Below, piece by piece: positions 16,385 through 24,963 of a stretch of DNA of 64,000 bases. Position numbers and translations under genes: made by a program. Source of the stretch: Butyrivibrio proteoclasticus P6B7 (lineage in GTDB: Bacteria; Bacillota; Clostridia; Lachnospirales; Lachnospiraceae); NCBI RefSeq assembly GCF_000622085.1, contig NZ_JHWL01000019.1, positions 20,875 to 84,874 on the forward strand, written 5' to 3'. The notes under the pieces are model-generated. The model was not told the DNA's origin. It saw nothing but the letters and a program-made list of their open reading frames with translations, and made no database searches. Within the stretch, counting starts at the first letter, position 1. Every line of letters starts with the position of its first letter.

Positions 16385-17773
16385 TTATACTATTCCTTTA
16401 ATCTCCCCCGCCAGGTATAAAGAACCTGCTGCAAATACCAAATCTCCTGATTTCCTGACTGTAATAATATCTGTTATAGCGTCCCTGACATTACTGTAGT
16501 ACTTAATAGGAAGACCGATTATATTCTCCTCTTCCTTGGCATCCTCAAAGGCTCCCTTAAGATCTGAAACTGTGACAGATCTCTCAGTTCCAAGAACTGC
16601 CACAAAGATCTGATCAAACTCTTTGCTCTTAAGGATCATTGATACAATGTCTCTGTACTGCTTGTCTCCGACTATTCCAAATAGCAGGATCTTTTTGCCA
16701 TCGGCAGAAATGCCATGAACACTGTCAAGAAATGCATCTATTCCATCTACGTTGTGGGCTCCATCCACGTAAATGCCTGGTCTGACTTCTTCCATTCGGC
16801 CATCCCATTTAGCACTTATAAGTCCATCCCTGATATCAAGCTCCGTGATCTCTGCGCCGTTATCCCTAAGGATTTCTGCGGCTGTAACAGCGATTGAAGC
16901 ATTTTCAGTCTGATATTTGGCTTCTGTAGATAATTTCAGACTAACATATTTATCATATAAGGAATTATACGAAAAAGCAATGTATTTGTTCCCCGTATCA
17001 TCCCTTTCAACGTTGACATCCTCGATATTCTTGGGCTCTACGATGATTGCTCTGGAATCCTTTTCAAGGGCCGTTTTTTTGATGACCTCAGTGCTTTCAG
17101 CTCTTTTGTCAAAAAAGATCACTGGAACTCCGCTCTTGATGATGCCTGCCTTTTCAGAGGCTATCTCTTTTACGGTATCTCCCAGATACTGCATGTGGTC
17201 AAGACCGATCTCTGTAATAATAGAAACAATAGGTTTCTCCACTGAGTTAGTGGCATCAAGCCTTCCACCAAGGCCTGTCTCCAGAATCAGGTAATCCACA
17301 GGATATACATCATAGAGAATCATAGCCATGAAAAAGAGAAACTCAAAATATGTAGGGAAATAGCCGTCCTTGTCATATTCCTGGATTCTTCTTAAGGTCT
17401 CCACAAAAACCTCAGAGAAAAGTCCATCTGAAATAAATCTTCCATCTACGCAAAATCTCTCTGAAATCTTTACAAGATGTGGGGATGTAAACATCCCCAC
17501 GTTGTATCCGGCTTTCATAAGAATTGATGAAAGATAACTACACACTGAGCCTTTTCCATTTGTTCCAGCCACATGAATGATCTTCATGTTCTCGTCAGGA
17601 TTGCCGAGATATTCAAGGAAATCCTTAGTATCTTGTATTGAGTGCTTATCAGTAAAGCTTGGAATCGCGTTAAGAAGCTCCTCACATTCGCTAAGACTGG
17701 CAATATCGCCCTCATCAGCTCGCTTTATGATATCCTCAACTCTATTTAAGTAGTCTATACTCACAGCCAACAA
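16385..17773 (-). CDS. folC: bifunctional folylpolyglutamate synthase / dihydrofolate synthase
   Basis: A 462-residue Mur-ligase-type enzyme adding glutamates to folates with ATP. The P-loop is HVAGTNGKGSVCSYLSSIL (about residues 68-86), followed by FTSPHLVKISERF, ETGLGGRLDATN, ITEIGLDHMQYLGDTVKEIASEKAGI, and the C-terminal domain motif VDGAHNVDGI (about 332). Three non-ATG starts are possible: TTG at 17773, TTG at 17770 and GTG at 17764; AAGGAAGG lies just upstream, and spacing favours one of the latter two. It is 52 bases downstream of valS on the same strand, a common Firmicute gene order. Confidence 0.95.
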   Translation of the reverse strand: MLAVSIDYLNRVEDIIKRADEGDIASLSECEELLNAIPSFTDKHSIQDTKDFLEYLGNPDENMKIIHVAGTNGKGSVCSYLSSILMKAGYNVGMFTSPHLVKISERFCVDGRFISDGLFSEVFVETLRRIQEYDKDGYFPTYFEFLFFMAMILYDVYPVDYLILETGLGGRLDATNSVEKPIVSIITEIGLDHMQYLGDTVKEIASEKAGIIKSGVPVIFFDKRAESTEVIKKTALEKDSRAIIVEPKNIEDVNVERDDTGNKYIAFSYNSLYDKYVSLKLSTEAKYQTENASIAVTAAEILRDNGAEITELDIRDGLISAKWDGRMEEVRPGIYVDGAHNVDGIDAFLDSVHGISADGKKILLFGIVGDKQYRDIVSMILKSKEFDQIFVAVLGTERSVTVSDLKGAFEDAKEEENIIGLPIKYYSNVRDAITDIITVRKSGDLVFAAGSLYLAGEIKGIV

Positions 17774-17825
17774 AACCTTCCTTATGTAGATTTCCCCTCA
17801 TCTAACTGTTTCCGACCAAAGGTTA

Positions 17826-20498
17826 TCAGTGTGAAAGCTGTGCAAGTCTTTCTGTGATCTGGTCGTAGGTCTGCTGATATTTCTGCTGTTTCTCTTTTTC
17901 CTCAGCGATCTTCTCAGCTGGAGCCTTAGAAAGGAACTTCTCATTGCTGAGCATGTTCTGTGATCTCTTAAGCTCGCCTTCAAGCTTCTTCTGCTCCTTG
18001 GTAAGACGCTCGATCTCAGCAGCGATATCAACAAGATCTGAGAAAGGAATGTAAACTGTAGCATCAGCAAGTACTACAGATACTGCATCATCAGCGATTC
18101 CTGTCTTATCCTTCTGGCAGAATGACTCAGAAGCGTAAGCAAGAGACTCGAAGAAGAGCTTACCTGTCTTGAAGATATCAAGAGCCTCGTCCTTGTCGCT
18201 TACTACGTAAACTGCAGCCTTTCTTGAAGGAGCAACGTTCATCTGTGTACGAACGTTACGGATTCCACGAACTGCTTCCTTGATAGTCTCGATAGCCTTC
18301 TCATCAGAAGCAAAGTTCCACTCCTCCTTGAATACTGGCCACTCGGAGATCATGATTGACTCTTCCTCATCCTGCATTGTGCAGAAGATCTCTTCTGTAA
18401 TGAATGGCATATAAGGATGAAGGAGCTTAAGTGCGTTAATAAGTACTGTCTGAAGAGTCCAAAGAGCTGCCTCGTGGGAAGCCTTGTCGTCTGAGTTGTA
18501 GAGACGAGGCTTAACCATCTCGATGTACCAGTCACAGAACTCATCCCAGATGAAGTCATAAACCTTCTGAACTGCGATACCAAGCTCGTACTTGTCCATA
18601 TTCTCAGTAACATCTTTAATAGTGTTGTTAAGTTTAGAAAGGATCCACTTATCAACTGGCTCAAGACCGGATGGCTCTTCCTGGTGGATAGCACTCTTAG
18701 CATCCTCAGCCATGTTCATCATGATAAATCTTGAAGCGTTCCAAACCTTATTAGCAAAGTTACGGCTGTTCTCTACTCTCTCGTTGTAGAAACGCATATC
18801 GTTACCAGGTGCATTACCTGTAATAAGTGTAAGTCTAAGGGCATCAGCGCCGTAGTTCTCGATGATATCAAGAGGATCGATACCATTTCCAAGGGACTTA
18901 CTCATCTTACGCCCCTGAGAATCTCTTACAAGACCATGGAAAAGAACTGTGTGGAATGGATATGTTCCCATGTTCTCATAGCTTGAGAAGATCATTCTGA
19001 TTACCCAGAAGAAGATGATGTCATAGCCTGTTACAAGTACATCTGTAGGGAAGAAGTACTTAAGTTCCTTAGTGTCGTGTGGCCAGCCAAGGGTCTCAAA
19101 TGGCCAAAGAGCTGATGAGAACCATGTATCAAGGGTATCAGGATCCTGTGTAAAGTGAGTCTCACCACACTTAGGGCAAACTGTAGGAGCAGTCTTAGAT
19201 ACAACAACCTCTCCGCACTTGTCGCAGTAGTAAGCTGGGATTCTGTGTCCCCACCAGAGCTGTCTTGAAATACACCAGTCTCTGATGTTATCTGTCCAGT
19301 TAAAGTATGTCTTTTCCATACGAGGTGGAATAAGCTTGATCTCGCCTTCCTTAACTGCTTTAACAGCTGGCTTAATGAGCTCATCCATCTTAACGAACCA
19401 CTGTGCCTTGATCATAGGCTCAACAGTTGTGTGACATCTGTCATGAGTGCCAACGTTGTGAGAATAATCCTCGATTTCAACAAGAAGACCCATCTCGTCA
19501 AGCTCTTTTACAATGGCATCTCTTGCAGCGTAGCGGTCCATTCCCTCGAACTTGCCACCATTAGCGTTGATAGTAGCATCGTCGTTAAGGATGTTGATTT
19601 CCTCAAGACCATGTCTCTTACCAACCTCGAAGTCGTTAGGGTCGTGGCCAGGAGTGATCTTAACTACACCTGTACCAAATTCCATATCTACGTATGAATC
19701 CTCAACGATAGGAAGCTCTCTGTTAACAATAGGTAAAAGAACTTTCTTACCCTTGAAGGACTTGTATCTGTCGTCATCTGGGTTAACAGCAACTGCTGTA
19801 TCACCAAGCATTGTCTCAGGACGTGTTGTAGCAAACTCGATGAATTCTGTATCAGAAACTGTGCCATCCTCGTTGATGATAGGATACTTGATGTGCCAAA
19901 GATGGCCAGCCTGCTCCTCGTACTCAACCTCTGCATCAGAAATAGATGTCTTACATACAGGGCACCAGTTTACGATACGGCTTCCCTTGTAGATGTAGCC
20001 TTTCTCGTGCATCTTGCAGAAGACCTCTGTAACAGCCTCGTTACAGCCTTCATCCATTGTGAAACGCTCTCTATCCCAGTCGCAGGAAGAGCCGAGCTTT
20101 TTAAGCTGCTGAATGATAGTTCCGCCGTACTCTCTCTTCCACTCCCAGGCTCTCTCAAGGAATTTCTCTCTTCCGAGATCTCTTTTGTCGATTCCTTCTG
20201 CCTTGAGGGCATCGATGATCTTAACCTCTGTAGCGATTGAAGCGTGGTCAGTTCCTGGCTGCCAAAGTGCGTTGTAGCCCTGCATTCTCTTGTAACGAAT
20301 GAGGATATCCTGCATTGTGTTATCAAGGGCATGTCCCATGTGGAGCTTACCAGTGATGTTTGGCGGTGGAATAACGATAGTAAATGGTTTCTTGGTCTCG
20401 TCTACTTCTGCGTGGAAGTACTTGTTTTCTTCCCACTTTGAATAAAGACGACCTTCAATACCCTTAGGATCATAGGTCTTTGCAAGTTCTTTCTTCAT
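17826..20498 (-). CDS. valS: valyl-tRNA synthetase
   Basis: An 890-residue class I synthetase charging tRNA-Val. The ATG at 20496-20498 (MKKELAKTYDPKGIEGRLY) has a strong AAGGAGAG site; the upstream in-frame start has none. Motifs: HIGH-type PPNITGKLHMGHALDN, editing-domain region around FATTRPETMLGDTAVAVNP, a CX2C pair in YYCDKCGEVV and VCPKCGETH, KMSKS in GRKMSKSLGNGIDP, the anticodon-binding domain and a C-terminal coiled coil (EIERLTKEQKKLEGEL) typical of ValS. Expression is controlled by the T-box leader upstream. Length and domain order are normal. Confidence 0.98.
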   Translation of the reverse strand: MKKELAKTYDPKGIEGRLYSKWEENKYFHAEVDETKKPFTIVIPPPNITGKLHMGHALDNTMQDILIRYKRMQGYNALWQPGTDHASIATEVKIIDALKAEGIDKRDLGREKFLERAWEWKREYGGTIIQQLKKLGSSCDWDRERFTMDEGCNEAVTEVFCKMHEKGYIYKGSRIVNWCPVCKTSISDAEVEYEEQAGHLWHIKYPIINEDGTVSDTEFIEFATTRPETMLGDTAVAVNPDDDRYKSFKGKKVLLPIVNRELPIVEDSYVDMEFGTGVVKITPGHDPNDFEVGKRHGLEEINILNDDATINANGGKFEGMDRYAARDAIVKELDEMGLLVEIEDYSHNVGTHDRCHTTVEPMIKAQWFVKMDELIKPAVKAVKEGEIKLIPPRMEKTYFNWTDNIRDWCISRQLWWGHRIPAYYCDKCGEVVVSKTAPTVCPKCGETHFTQDPDTLDTWFSSALWPFETLGWPHDTKELKYFFPTDVLVTGYDIIFFWVIRMIFSSYENMGTYPFHTVLFHGLVRDSQGRKMSKSLGNGIDPLDIIENYGADALRLTLITGNAPGNDMRFYNERVENSRNFANKVWNASRFIMMNMAEDAKSAIHQEEPSGLEPVDKWILSKLNNTIKDVTENMDKYELGIAVQKVYDFIWDEFCDWYIEMVKPRLYNSDDKASHEAALWTLQTVLINALKLLHPYMPFITEEIFCTMQDEEESIMISEWPVFKEEWNFASDEKAIETIKEAVRGIRNVRTQMNVAPSRKAAVYVVSDKDEALDIFKTGKLFFESLAYASESFCQKDKTGIADDAVSVVLADATVYIPFSDLVDIAAEIERLTKEQKKLEGELKRSQNMLSNEKFLSKAPAEKIAEEKEKQQKYQQTYDQITERLAQLSH

Positions 20499-20574
20499 AA
20501 TTCTCTCCTTCTTCTGATTTGTGGCTAACAGGACAGTTCCCTGCCTGATCAATAGTTGTAATTGCTAAAAACAA

Positions 20575-20880
20575 ATAAAAAAGTCCTTAGCAATCTTGAT
20601 AGACTGCTAAGGACGTTATAAACGTGGTACCACCTTAGTTCGTAGGGAAATCACTTTCTCTACCTCAACAAGCATCTTGATCTTGGCTATCGCCTCGATA
20701 AATGCTCTATCCGATAACGCAGATAACGCGGGGACACTTATGGGCGAGCCCTTTCTTGGTGTCCGGTTCGAAAGCTACCTTCCATATCATCTGTATCAAC
20801 ACCTCTCAGCGTACGCATTAGAGCGTAGGTGCATTCTCTTTAAACACAGAGAAGATATGTACTCCTCTTTCTCATAACCT
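20575..20880 (-). promoter_or_regulatory. T-box leader of valS
   Basis: On the minus strand the leader contains GAGGAGTAC near its 5' end (AG-bulge region of stem I), the T-box proper AAGGTGGTACCACG (about 20623-20636), and a terminator stem GTCCTTAGCAGTC...GATTGCTAAGGAC ending in a T-rich run at about 20576-20583. It senses uncharged tRNA, which stabilises the antiterminator. A GTA triplet in GAAGGTAGC (near 20773) is a candidate valine specifier; this assignment is tentative. Confidence 0.95.
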
Positions 20881-20905
20881 TTGAAATATAAAATCTATGA
20901 CAACA

Positions 20906-20934
20906 ATAATATAAGTAAAGATTCAAATTGTCAA
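20906..20934 (-). promoter_or_regulatory. sigma-A-type promoter of the valS T-box
   Basis: On the minus strand TTGACA (20929-20934), 17-base spacer, TATTAT (20906-20911). A near-consensus promoter placed just upstream of the T-box stem I. Confidence 0.85.
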
Positions 20935-20987
20935 CCGATGAGGGTTCCCAGATTTGGAGATTAAACTGGAATTTTATGCGCAGCAGT

Positions 20988-21077
20988 TTAGATTGATTTT
21001 CCCAAAGCAGCCAGTGCAGAATCCGAATTGCTTCCCGTTCTAAGGCTTGTTTCAATTATCAGAACCTTCTTTGCCAT
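20988..21077 (-). pseudogene. truncated NAD(P)H-dependent flavin reductase, 29-residue N-terminal stub
   Basis: The ATG at 21075-21077 has an AGGAGG site and encodes MAKKVLIIETSLRTGSNSD then ALAALGKSI and a stop. The first half is the phosphate-binding strand-loop of NADPH-dependent FMN reductases (I-x-x-S-x-R-x-x-S-N-S), which normally run to about 170-220 residues. The remainder is absent: the sequence passes straight into the valS promoter. It is 8 bases after the cyclophilin-like gene, a frequent partner of flavodoxin or FMN reductase genes. It is therefore the 5' remnant of a deleted third operon gene. Confidence 0.75.
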
Positions 21078-21085
21078 ATATCCTC

Positions 21086-21550
21086 CTATTCAACACTGAG
21101 TGTGATCGTAACATCACCGTTGCTCAGTAGTTCTTTTAATTCATTTTCAGGCAAGTTAATCCTTCCGAGCCTTGTATACGCCCAGGAATTAGAGCCGTAA
21201 AAGACTACCAGCTGATTTCCGGAATATAAAACAATATCTCCAGCTGTTGTAGTTGTCTGTTTATCATCTCTCGTGATATTCTTTCCGACAGGTCCCACCT
21301 GCTCAAAGCCGCCGTACATCGACATTGATATTGTCAGTCCTGATGCAGCAAGACCCTTAAGCTCCTCCACGGAAGCATTTTCTTCCCAGGCAACATCTAC
21401 ACTTTTATCTCCAATCTTCATCAGCATGGTTTTCGTGTCATTCACCTCCGTTTCATTTTGATAGCTATAGGCATCAGCTGTACCACACGCCGGTGCTCCC
21501 GACATAAGAAATACAAAAACAAACAGTATAAATGCTATTCTTATCTTCAT
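21086..21550 (-). CDS. cyclophilin-like fold protein, secreted or lipoprotein
   Basis: A 154-residue protein with an N-terminal hydrophobic signal (IRIAFILFVFVFLMSG) followed by a Cys at about residue 22 (APAC, a weak lipobox). The domain from residue 40 onwards, including KTMLMKIGDKSVDVAWEEN, MSMYGGFEQVGPVGKNI, GDIVLYSGNQLVVFYGSNSWAYTRLGRI, matches the cyclophilin-like family (Cyclophil_like2) found with flavodoxins and FMN reductases in Clostridia. No prolyl isomerase activity is established for the family. Its ATG overlaps the hydrolase stop (ATGA), so translation is coupled. Confidence 0.85.
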   Translation of the reverse strand: MKIRIAFILFVFVFLMSGAPACGTADAYSYQNETEVNDTKTMLMKIGDKSVDVAWEENASVEELKGLAASGLTISMSMYGGFEQVGPVGKNITRDDKQTTTTAGDIVLYSGNQLVVFYGSNSWAYTRLGRINLPENELKELLSNGDVTITLSVE

Positions 21551-22539
21551 ACATATTTCCTTACAAACTCTTCGATATGGTTAAATGGGATCACATCGAG
21601 ATTATCATACAAATCAGTATGAACAGCATCCGGAATGATCATGAGTTCCTTATTATCCGTATACTTGCTGTCCTTTATCATATTTGCATAGGCATCCTTC
21701 GAGAAATAGCAGGAATGCGCCTTCTCTCCATGAATGATGAGCACTGCGCTTCTGATCTCATTTGAATACTTAAGGATAGGCTGATTCATAAACGACTCAC
21801 ATCCGATCACATTCCATCCTTCATTGGAGTTAAGGGATCTTTCATGATATGCCCTGCCCTTATAGTATTCGCTGTAATCTTTCACAAAGAACGGAACATC
21901 CTCCGGCACAGGAAGTGGCAGGCATCCTCCTGCACGTTTATAGGAACCGTTCTTTAAATCTTCCAGGCGCTGAAGAGCCATTGTCTTCCTGTTCTCATAT
22001 CGAGCTTCTTCTGAGTCTTCCGAATCAAAATATCCGTTTGCATTTACTCTGGTCATATCATACATTGTTGAAACCACGGTAACTTTAATGCGTGGGTCTA
22101 ATGCAGCAGTGTTAAGAGCCATTCCGCCCCAGCCGCAGATTCCAATGATACCGATGTGCTCCGAATCCACTTTTTCATTCAGGCTCAGGAAATCAACCGC
22201 CGCCATAAAATCCTCAGTATTAATATCAGGAGATGCCATGTATCTCGGCTCGCCGCCACTCTCTCCGGTATATGAAGGATCAAAGGCAATCGTCAAAAAT
22301 CCCCTCTCTGCCATAGTCTGTGCATAAAGCCCGGAGCACTGCTCTTTTACTGCTCCAAATGGTCCTGATACCGCAAGTGCAGGAAGTTTTCCTTCCGCAT
22401 CCTTTGGTTCATACATATCTGCAGCAAGTGTTATGCCATAGCGGTTTATGAAGGTCACTTTACTGTGAAGGACCTTATCGCTCTTCTCAAATGTCTTATC
22501 CCACTGGGTTGTCAGGTTTAATTTTTCAGTATTCATCAT
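21547..22539 (-). CDS. alpha/beta hydrolase (dienelactone hydrolase-like)
   Basis: A 330-residue hydrolase. The start ATG at 22537-22539 (MMNTEKLNLT) follows GGAGAAAAAAGAG; an earlier start would overlap the preceding small gene. Motifs: GITLAADMYEPKD, FDPSYTGESGGEPRY, the nucleophile-elbow region IGICGWGGMALN (here G-x-C-x-G, with Cys in place of the usual Ser), and a C-terminal VLIIHGEKAHSCYFSKDA and PDAVHTDLYD (catalytic His). A Cys at the nucleophile position is seen in dienelactone hydrolases and many related bacterial hydrolases of the YcjY type. It is transcribed divergently from a LysR gene that probably controls it. Substrate unknown. Confidence 0.88.
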   Translation of the reverse strand: MMNTEKLNLTTQWDKTFEKSDKVLHSKVTFINRYGITLAADMYEPKDAEGKLPALAVSGPFGAVKEQCSGLYAQTMAERGFLTIAFDPSYTGESGGEPRYMASPDINTEDFMAAVDFLSLNEKVDSEHIGIIGICGWGGMALNTAALDPRIKVTVVSTMYDMTRVNANGYFDSEDSEEARYENRKTMALQRLEDLKNGSYKRAGGCLPLPVPEDVPFFVKDYSEYYKGRAYHERSLNSNEGWNVIGCESFMNQPILKYSNEIRSAVLIIHGEKAHSCYFSKDAYANMIKDSKYTDNKELMIIPDAVHTDLYDNLDVIPFNHIEEFVRKYV

Positions 22540-22564
22540 CTCTTTTTTCTCCCTATTCAAGTTG

Positions 22565-22780
22565 TTAACTGTTCTTTTCAAGTCTGTGTATCATCAGATC
22601 CATGCAGTCCACTTTTCTCTGGCTCTCATGCATTTCATCCATTAGCGTGCACCGGCACTTTCTAAGAAATCCCAGCAGTTCTTCATTCTGACCCACCTTT
22701 TTATATTTCCCTGCCTGTATGCACTTTTCATCTTCAATGCCAAGATGCCTGAGGCATTCAACAATATCTTCTGTACCCAT
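22565..22780 (-). CDS. small helical protein, 71 aa
   Basis: The protein starts MGTEDIVECLRHLGIEDEK and contains LLGFLRKCRCTLMDEMHES and KVDCMDLMIHRLEK. It is Cys-containing and helical. From memory, related small proteins accompany oxidoreductase operons in Clostridia and end in the same helix (H-E-x-Q-R-K-V-D-x-M-D). It is the first gene of the LysR-linked operon, 25 bases upstream of the hydrolase start. Role unknown. Confidence 0.6.
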   Translation of the reverse strand: MGTEDIVECLRHLGIEDEKCIQAGKYKKVGQNEELLGFLRKCRCTLMDEMHESQRKVDCMDLMIHRLEKNS

Positions 22781-22858
22781 CTCTTTATTCCCTGTTTGTG
22801 TTGTGTTTTCATCTTACATTCTCACTATAATCCATGTACAATCTCTTTGCTAATGGTT

Positions 22859-22884
22859 ATAATGAATATCATGATATTCATTAT
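22859..22884. promoter_or_regulatory. 26-bp perfect palindrome, likely LysR operator
   Basis: The block 22859-22884, centred on TATCATGATA, is a perfect palindrome. It lies 30 bases before the LysR start and 79 bases from the divergent small gene. It contains the T-N11-A pattern of LysR sites. Binding by the adjacent regulator is inferred from position and symmetry. Confidence 0.75.
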
Positions 22885-22914
22885 GGGCATATCACTTTAT
22901 TTAAGGGGATTCTT

Positions 22915-23787
22915 ATGGAAATAAGGAATTTAAGATATTTTCTTGCCGTCGCAAGAGAAGAGAACATGTCACGAGCCGCAGAATTACTCCATGTCACACA
23001 GCCTACTCTTTCCAAGGCATTAAAGAGTCTTGAGGAAGAACTTGGAAAAAAACTATTCACAAGGCATAGTTTTTCCATCAAACTCACAGATGAAGGAATG
23101 CTACTGCGTGACCGTGCTGAGGATCTTGTTTTAATGGCAGATAAGATTGAGCAGGAATTTGTCTCCTTGGATGATATCACAGGTGGAGACATATACTTTG
23201 GTCTGGCGGAATCCTATCAGATCTGTCATCTTGCCCGAGAGATTAAAAAGCTAAAAGACAGATATCCTTCCTTCACCTACCACATCACCAGCGGTGATAC
23301 TGAGCAGGTAACAGAAAAGCTTGATAAGGGGTTACTGGATTTTGGCGTAATCTGCGAAGCACCTAACAAAGATAAATATGACTATGTCACATTCCCTGAT
23401 ACTGACCGCTGGGGTGCTATTATCTTAAAGAGTCATCCCCTGGCAAAGAAAAAGAGCATAAAAGTAGCCGACCTTATAGGACAGCCACTCTTCTGCTCTG
23501 AACAAAGCTGGAATATCGAGATCCCGGAATGGGCCGGGGAGAATTTTTCCAAGCTCCACCTGGAAGGTTCCTTCCGTCTTTCTTATAATGCATCAATGTT
23601 TGCCAAGGAAGGCCTGGGTATACTTCTGACCTTTGAGCATCTGATAGACTGCTCCGAAGAAAGCGACCTTGTATTCCGTCCACTTTCTCCCAAACAGGAA
23701 ACAAAGCTATATCTTATCTGGAACAAGTACCAGACCTTCACACCTATTGCAGAAAAATTCCTGGCACAGGTAAGGGAGTCGTTTTAA
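22915..23787 (+). CDS. LysR family transcriptional regulator
   Basis: A 290-residue LysR-type regulator starting MEIRNLRYFLAVAREENMSR; the ATG at 22915 follows AAGGGG and gives the normal LysR N-terminus, while an earlier frame extension runs through the operator. The winged helix is at residues 1-60 (AAELLHVTQPTLSKALKSLEEELG), followed by a periplasmic-binding-like effector domain from about 90. It is divergent from the hydrolase/cyclophilin/FMN-reductase operon, which it probably activates in response to a small effector. The palindrome between them is the likely site. Confidence 0.95.
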   Translation: MEIRNLRYFLAVAREENMSRAAELLHVTQPTLSKALKSLEEELGKKLFTRHSFSIKLTDEGMLLRDRAEDLVLMADKIEQEFVSLDDITGGDIYFGLAESYQICHLAREIKKLKDRYPSFTYHITSGDTEQVTEKLDKGLLDFGVICEAPNKDKYDYVTFPDTDRWGAIILKSHPLAKKKSIKVADLIGQPLFCSEQSWNIEIPEWAGENFSKLHLEGSFRLSYNASMFAKEGLGILLTFEHLIDCSEESDLVFRPLSPKQETKLYLIWNKYQTFTPIAEKFLAQVRESF

Positions 23788-23838
23788 ACTGAAATTTAAA
23801 GCCTCTTCTCTGGAAAAAGAGCTGTATACTGCAACACA

Positions 23839-24222
23839 TCATTCAATAATACAAAGCTCCAAATAGTCATCCACATCAATCTCTATGATTTCTTCTGGAA
23901 CAATTTCTTTGTAGCATACCCACTGAGTTCCCATAGAATGAACGAATTGCTCCTTGTCCAAGACATAGAGGTAGCCTTTTTTGCCGTAATTGGGATGGCA
24001 CTTCTTAAATACCATCTTGTCACCATATTCAGGCATCATGACTCTTTGTGCGTCATCACTTTCCTCTACGCATCCAAGTGAAAAACATATGGCCATGTTC
24101 CTATTACTTGTGGCATAAACGGCGAACTGACACCCTTCTTTAAATCCTGTGTCCACGGCCTGATTAGGAACCAGCCTATCAAGTTTATAGGGACTTCCGT
24201 GATATAAGTACTCTTTAGCCAT
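23839..24222 (-). CDS. possible ADP-ribosyltransferase-like fold protein, 127 aa
   Basis: The N-terminus AKEYLYHGSPYKLDRLVPNQA and the block CQFAVYATSNRNMAICFSLG recall small ART-fold proteins in which a YHGS/YHGT strand and a V-Y-A-T loop form the NAD pocket. The C-terminus is acidic (EEIIEIDVDDYLELCIIE), with an E at the place where ART enzymes carry a catalytic Glu, but no alignment was made. It is a lone gene between LysR and a membrane protein gene. The call is a resemblance only; treat as a conserved hypothetical protein if unsupported. Confidence 0.4.
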   Translation of the reverse strand: MAKEYLYHGSPYKLDRLVPNQAVDTGFKEGCQFAVYATSNRNMAICFSLGCVEESDDAQRVMMPEYGDKMVFKKCHPNYGKKGYLYVLDKEQFVHSMGTQWVCYKEIVPEEIIEIDVDDYLELCIIE

Positions 24223-24328
24223 TTCCCCCTGCTCCTACGCATATATTCTACACATTTGACATTTCAACATATATTTAATAACATTTCGTAGTGTGTTTTC
24301 AAGCATTTATATTTGGAAGGAAAAGGGT

Positions 24329-24859
24329 ATGAATACAAAAGTAAAGAAGTTAAGACATTTAGCAGAGATGTGGCTTACATTCTGCTTCGGGGGATGGGTT
24401 TATGAGTCAATCTGGGTCAGCATGGTTGAACAGGTGAAAGGCTTTGTGAACAGAGGCTTTTTGTTTGGACCATGGATCCCAATTTATGGATTTGGAATGT
24501 TTATCATCATTCCTATTATAAAAAAGCTTAAACTTAAGACATGGTTTCCTGTATTCTGCTTAGGCGCTGTGCTTGCCACAAGTGCTGAGCTCATCGGAAG
24601 CTATGTATGTGATATTCTCATTGGAAAGCCATTATGGAGCTATGAGACATACTTCGCTAATTTCCAGGGAAGGATCGCTTTTAAGCCAGCCTGCACCTTT
24701 GGCCTTCTGACAATCCTTGGTTACTTCGTGGCTATGCCATGGCTTGATAAGATCAATGAGAAATATGAGAACACTGCCCACAATGTGATCACTTTTGGTC
24801 TGTTTGCACTCTTTGCAGTTGACGTGATTGCAAGATTTCTCCTCGGCAGCAACATGTAA
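24329..24859 (+). CDS. CmpB-like putative ABC-transporter permease (PF06541 type)
   Basis: A 176-residue membrane protein starting MNTKVKKLRHLAEMWLTFC; the ATG at 24329 follows GGAAGGAAAAGGG. Features of the family: WLTFCFGGWVYESIWVS, NRGFLFGPWIPIYGFGM, FCLGAVLATSAELIGSYV and ITFGLFALFAVDVIARFLLG, giving four or five membrane spans. Such proteins are annotated as ABC-transporter permeases, though no ATPase is adjacent here. True function unproven. A bidirectional terminator follows. Confidence 0.8.
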   Translation: MNTKVKKLRHLAEMWLTFCFGGWVYESIWVSMVEQVKGFVNRGFLFGPWIPIYGFGMFIIIPIIKKLKLKTWFPVFCLGAVLATSAELIGSYVCDILIGKPLWSYETYFANFQGRIAFKPACTFGLLTILGYFVAMPWLDKINEKYENTAHNVITFGLFALFAVDVIARFLLGSNM

Positions 24860-24876
24860 TGGTATGGAATAAAAAG

Positions 24877-24915
24877 AAAAGATGCTTCAAGCTCGCTTGA
24901 AAGCATCTTTTTTAT
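24877..24915. terminator. bidirectional terminator between convergent genes
   Basis: GATGCTTCAAGC (24881-24892) pairs with GCTTGAAAGCATC (24895-24907) with one bulge; T-run on the plus strand after it and A-rich run before it (T-rich on minus). It serves the CmpB-like gene and the convergent nitroreductase gene. Confidence 0.85.
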
Positions 24916-24963
24916 TAGTTATCACACTGACTTATTACAATTTCATATCATCAATCAACGCCG

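Noticed and set aside
20988..21077. Part of the valS leader
   Set aside because: It lies upstream of the valS promoter (20906-20934), so it belongs to the cyclophilin operon.
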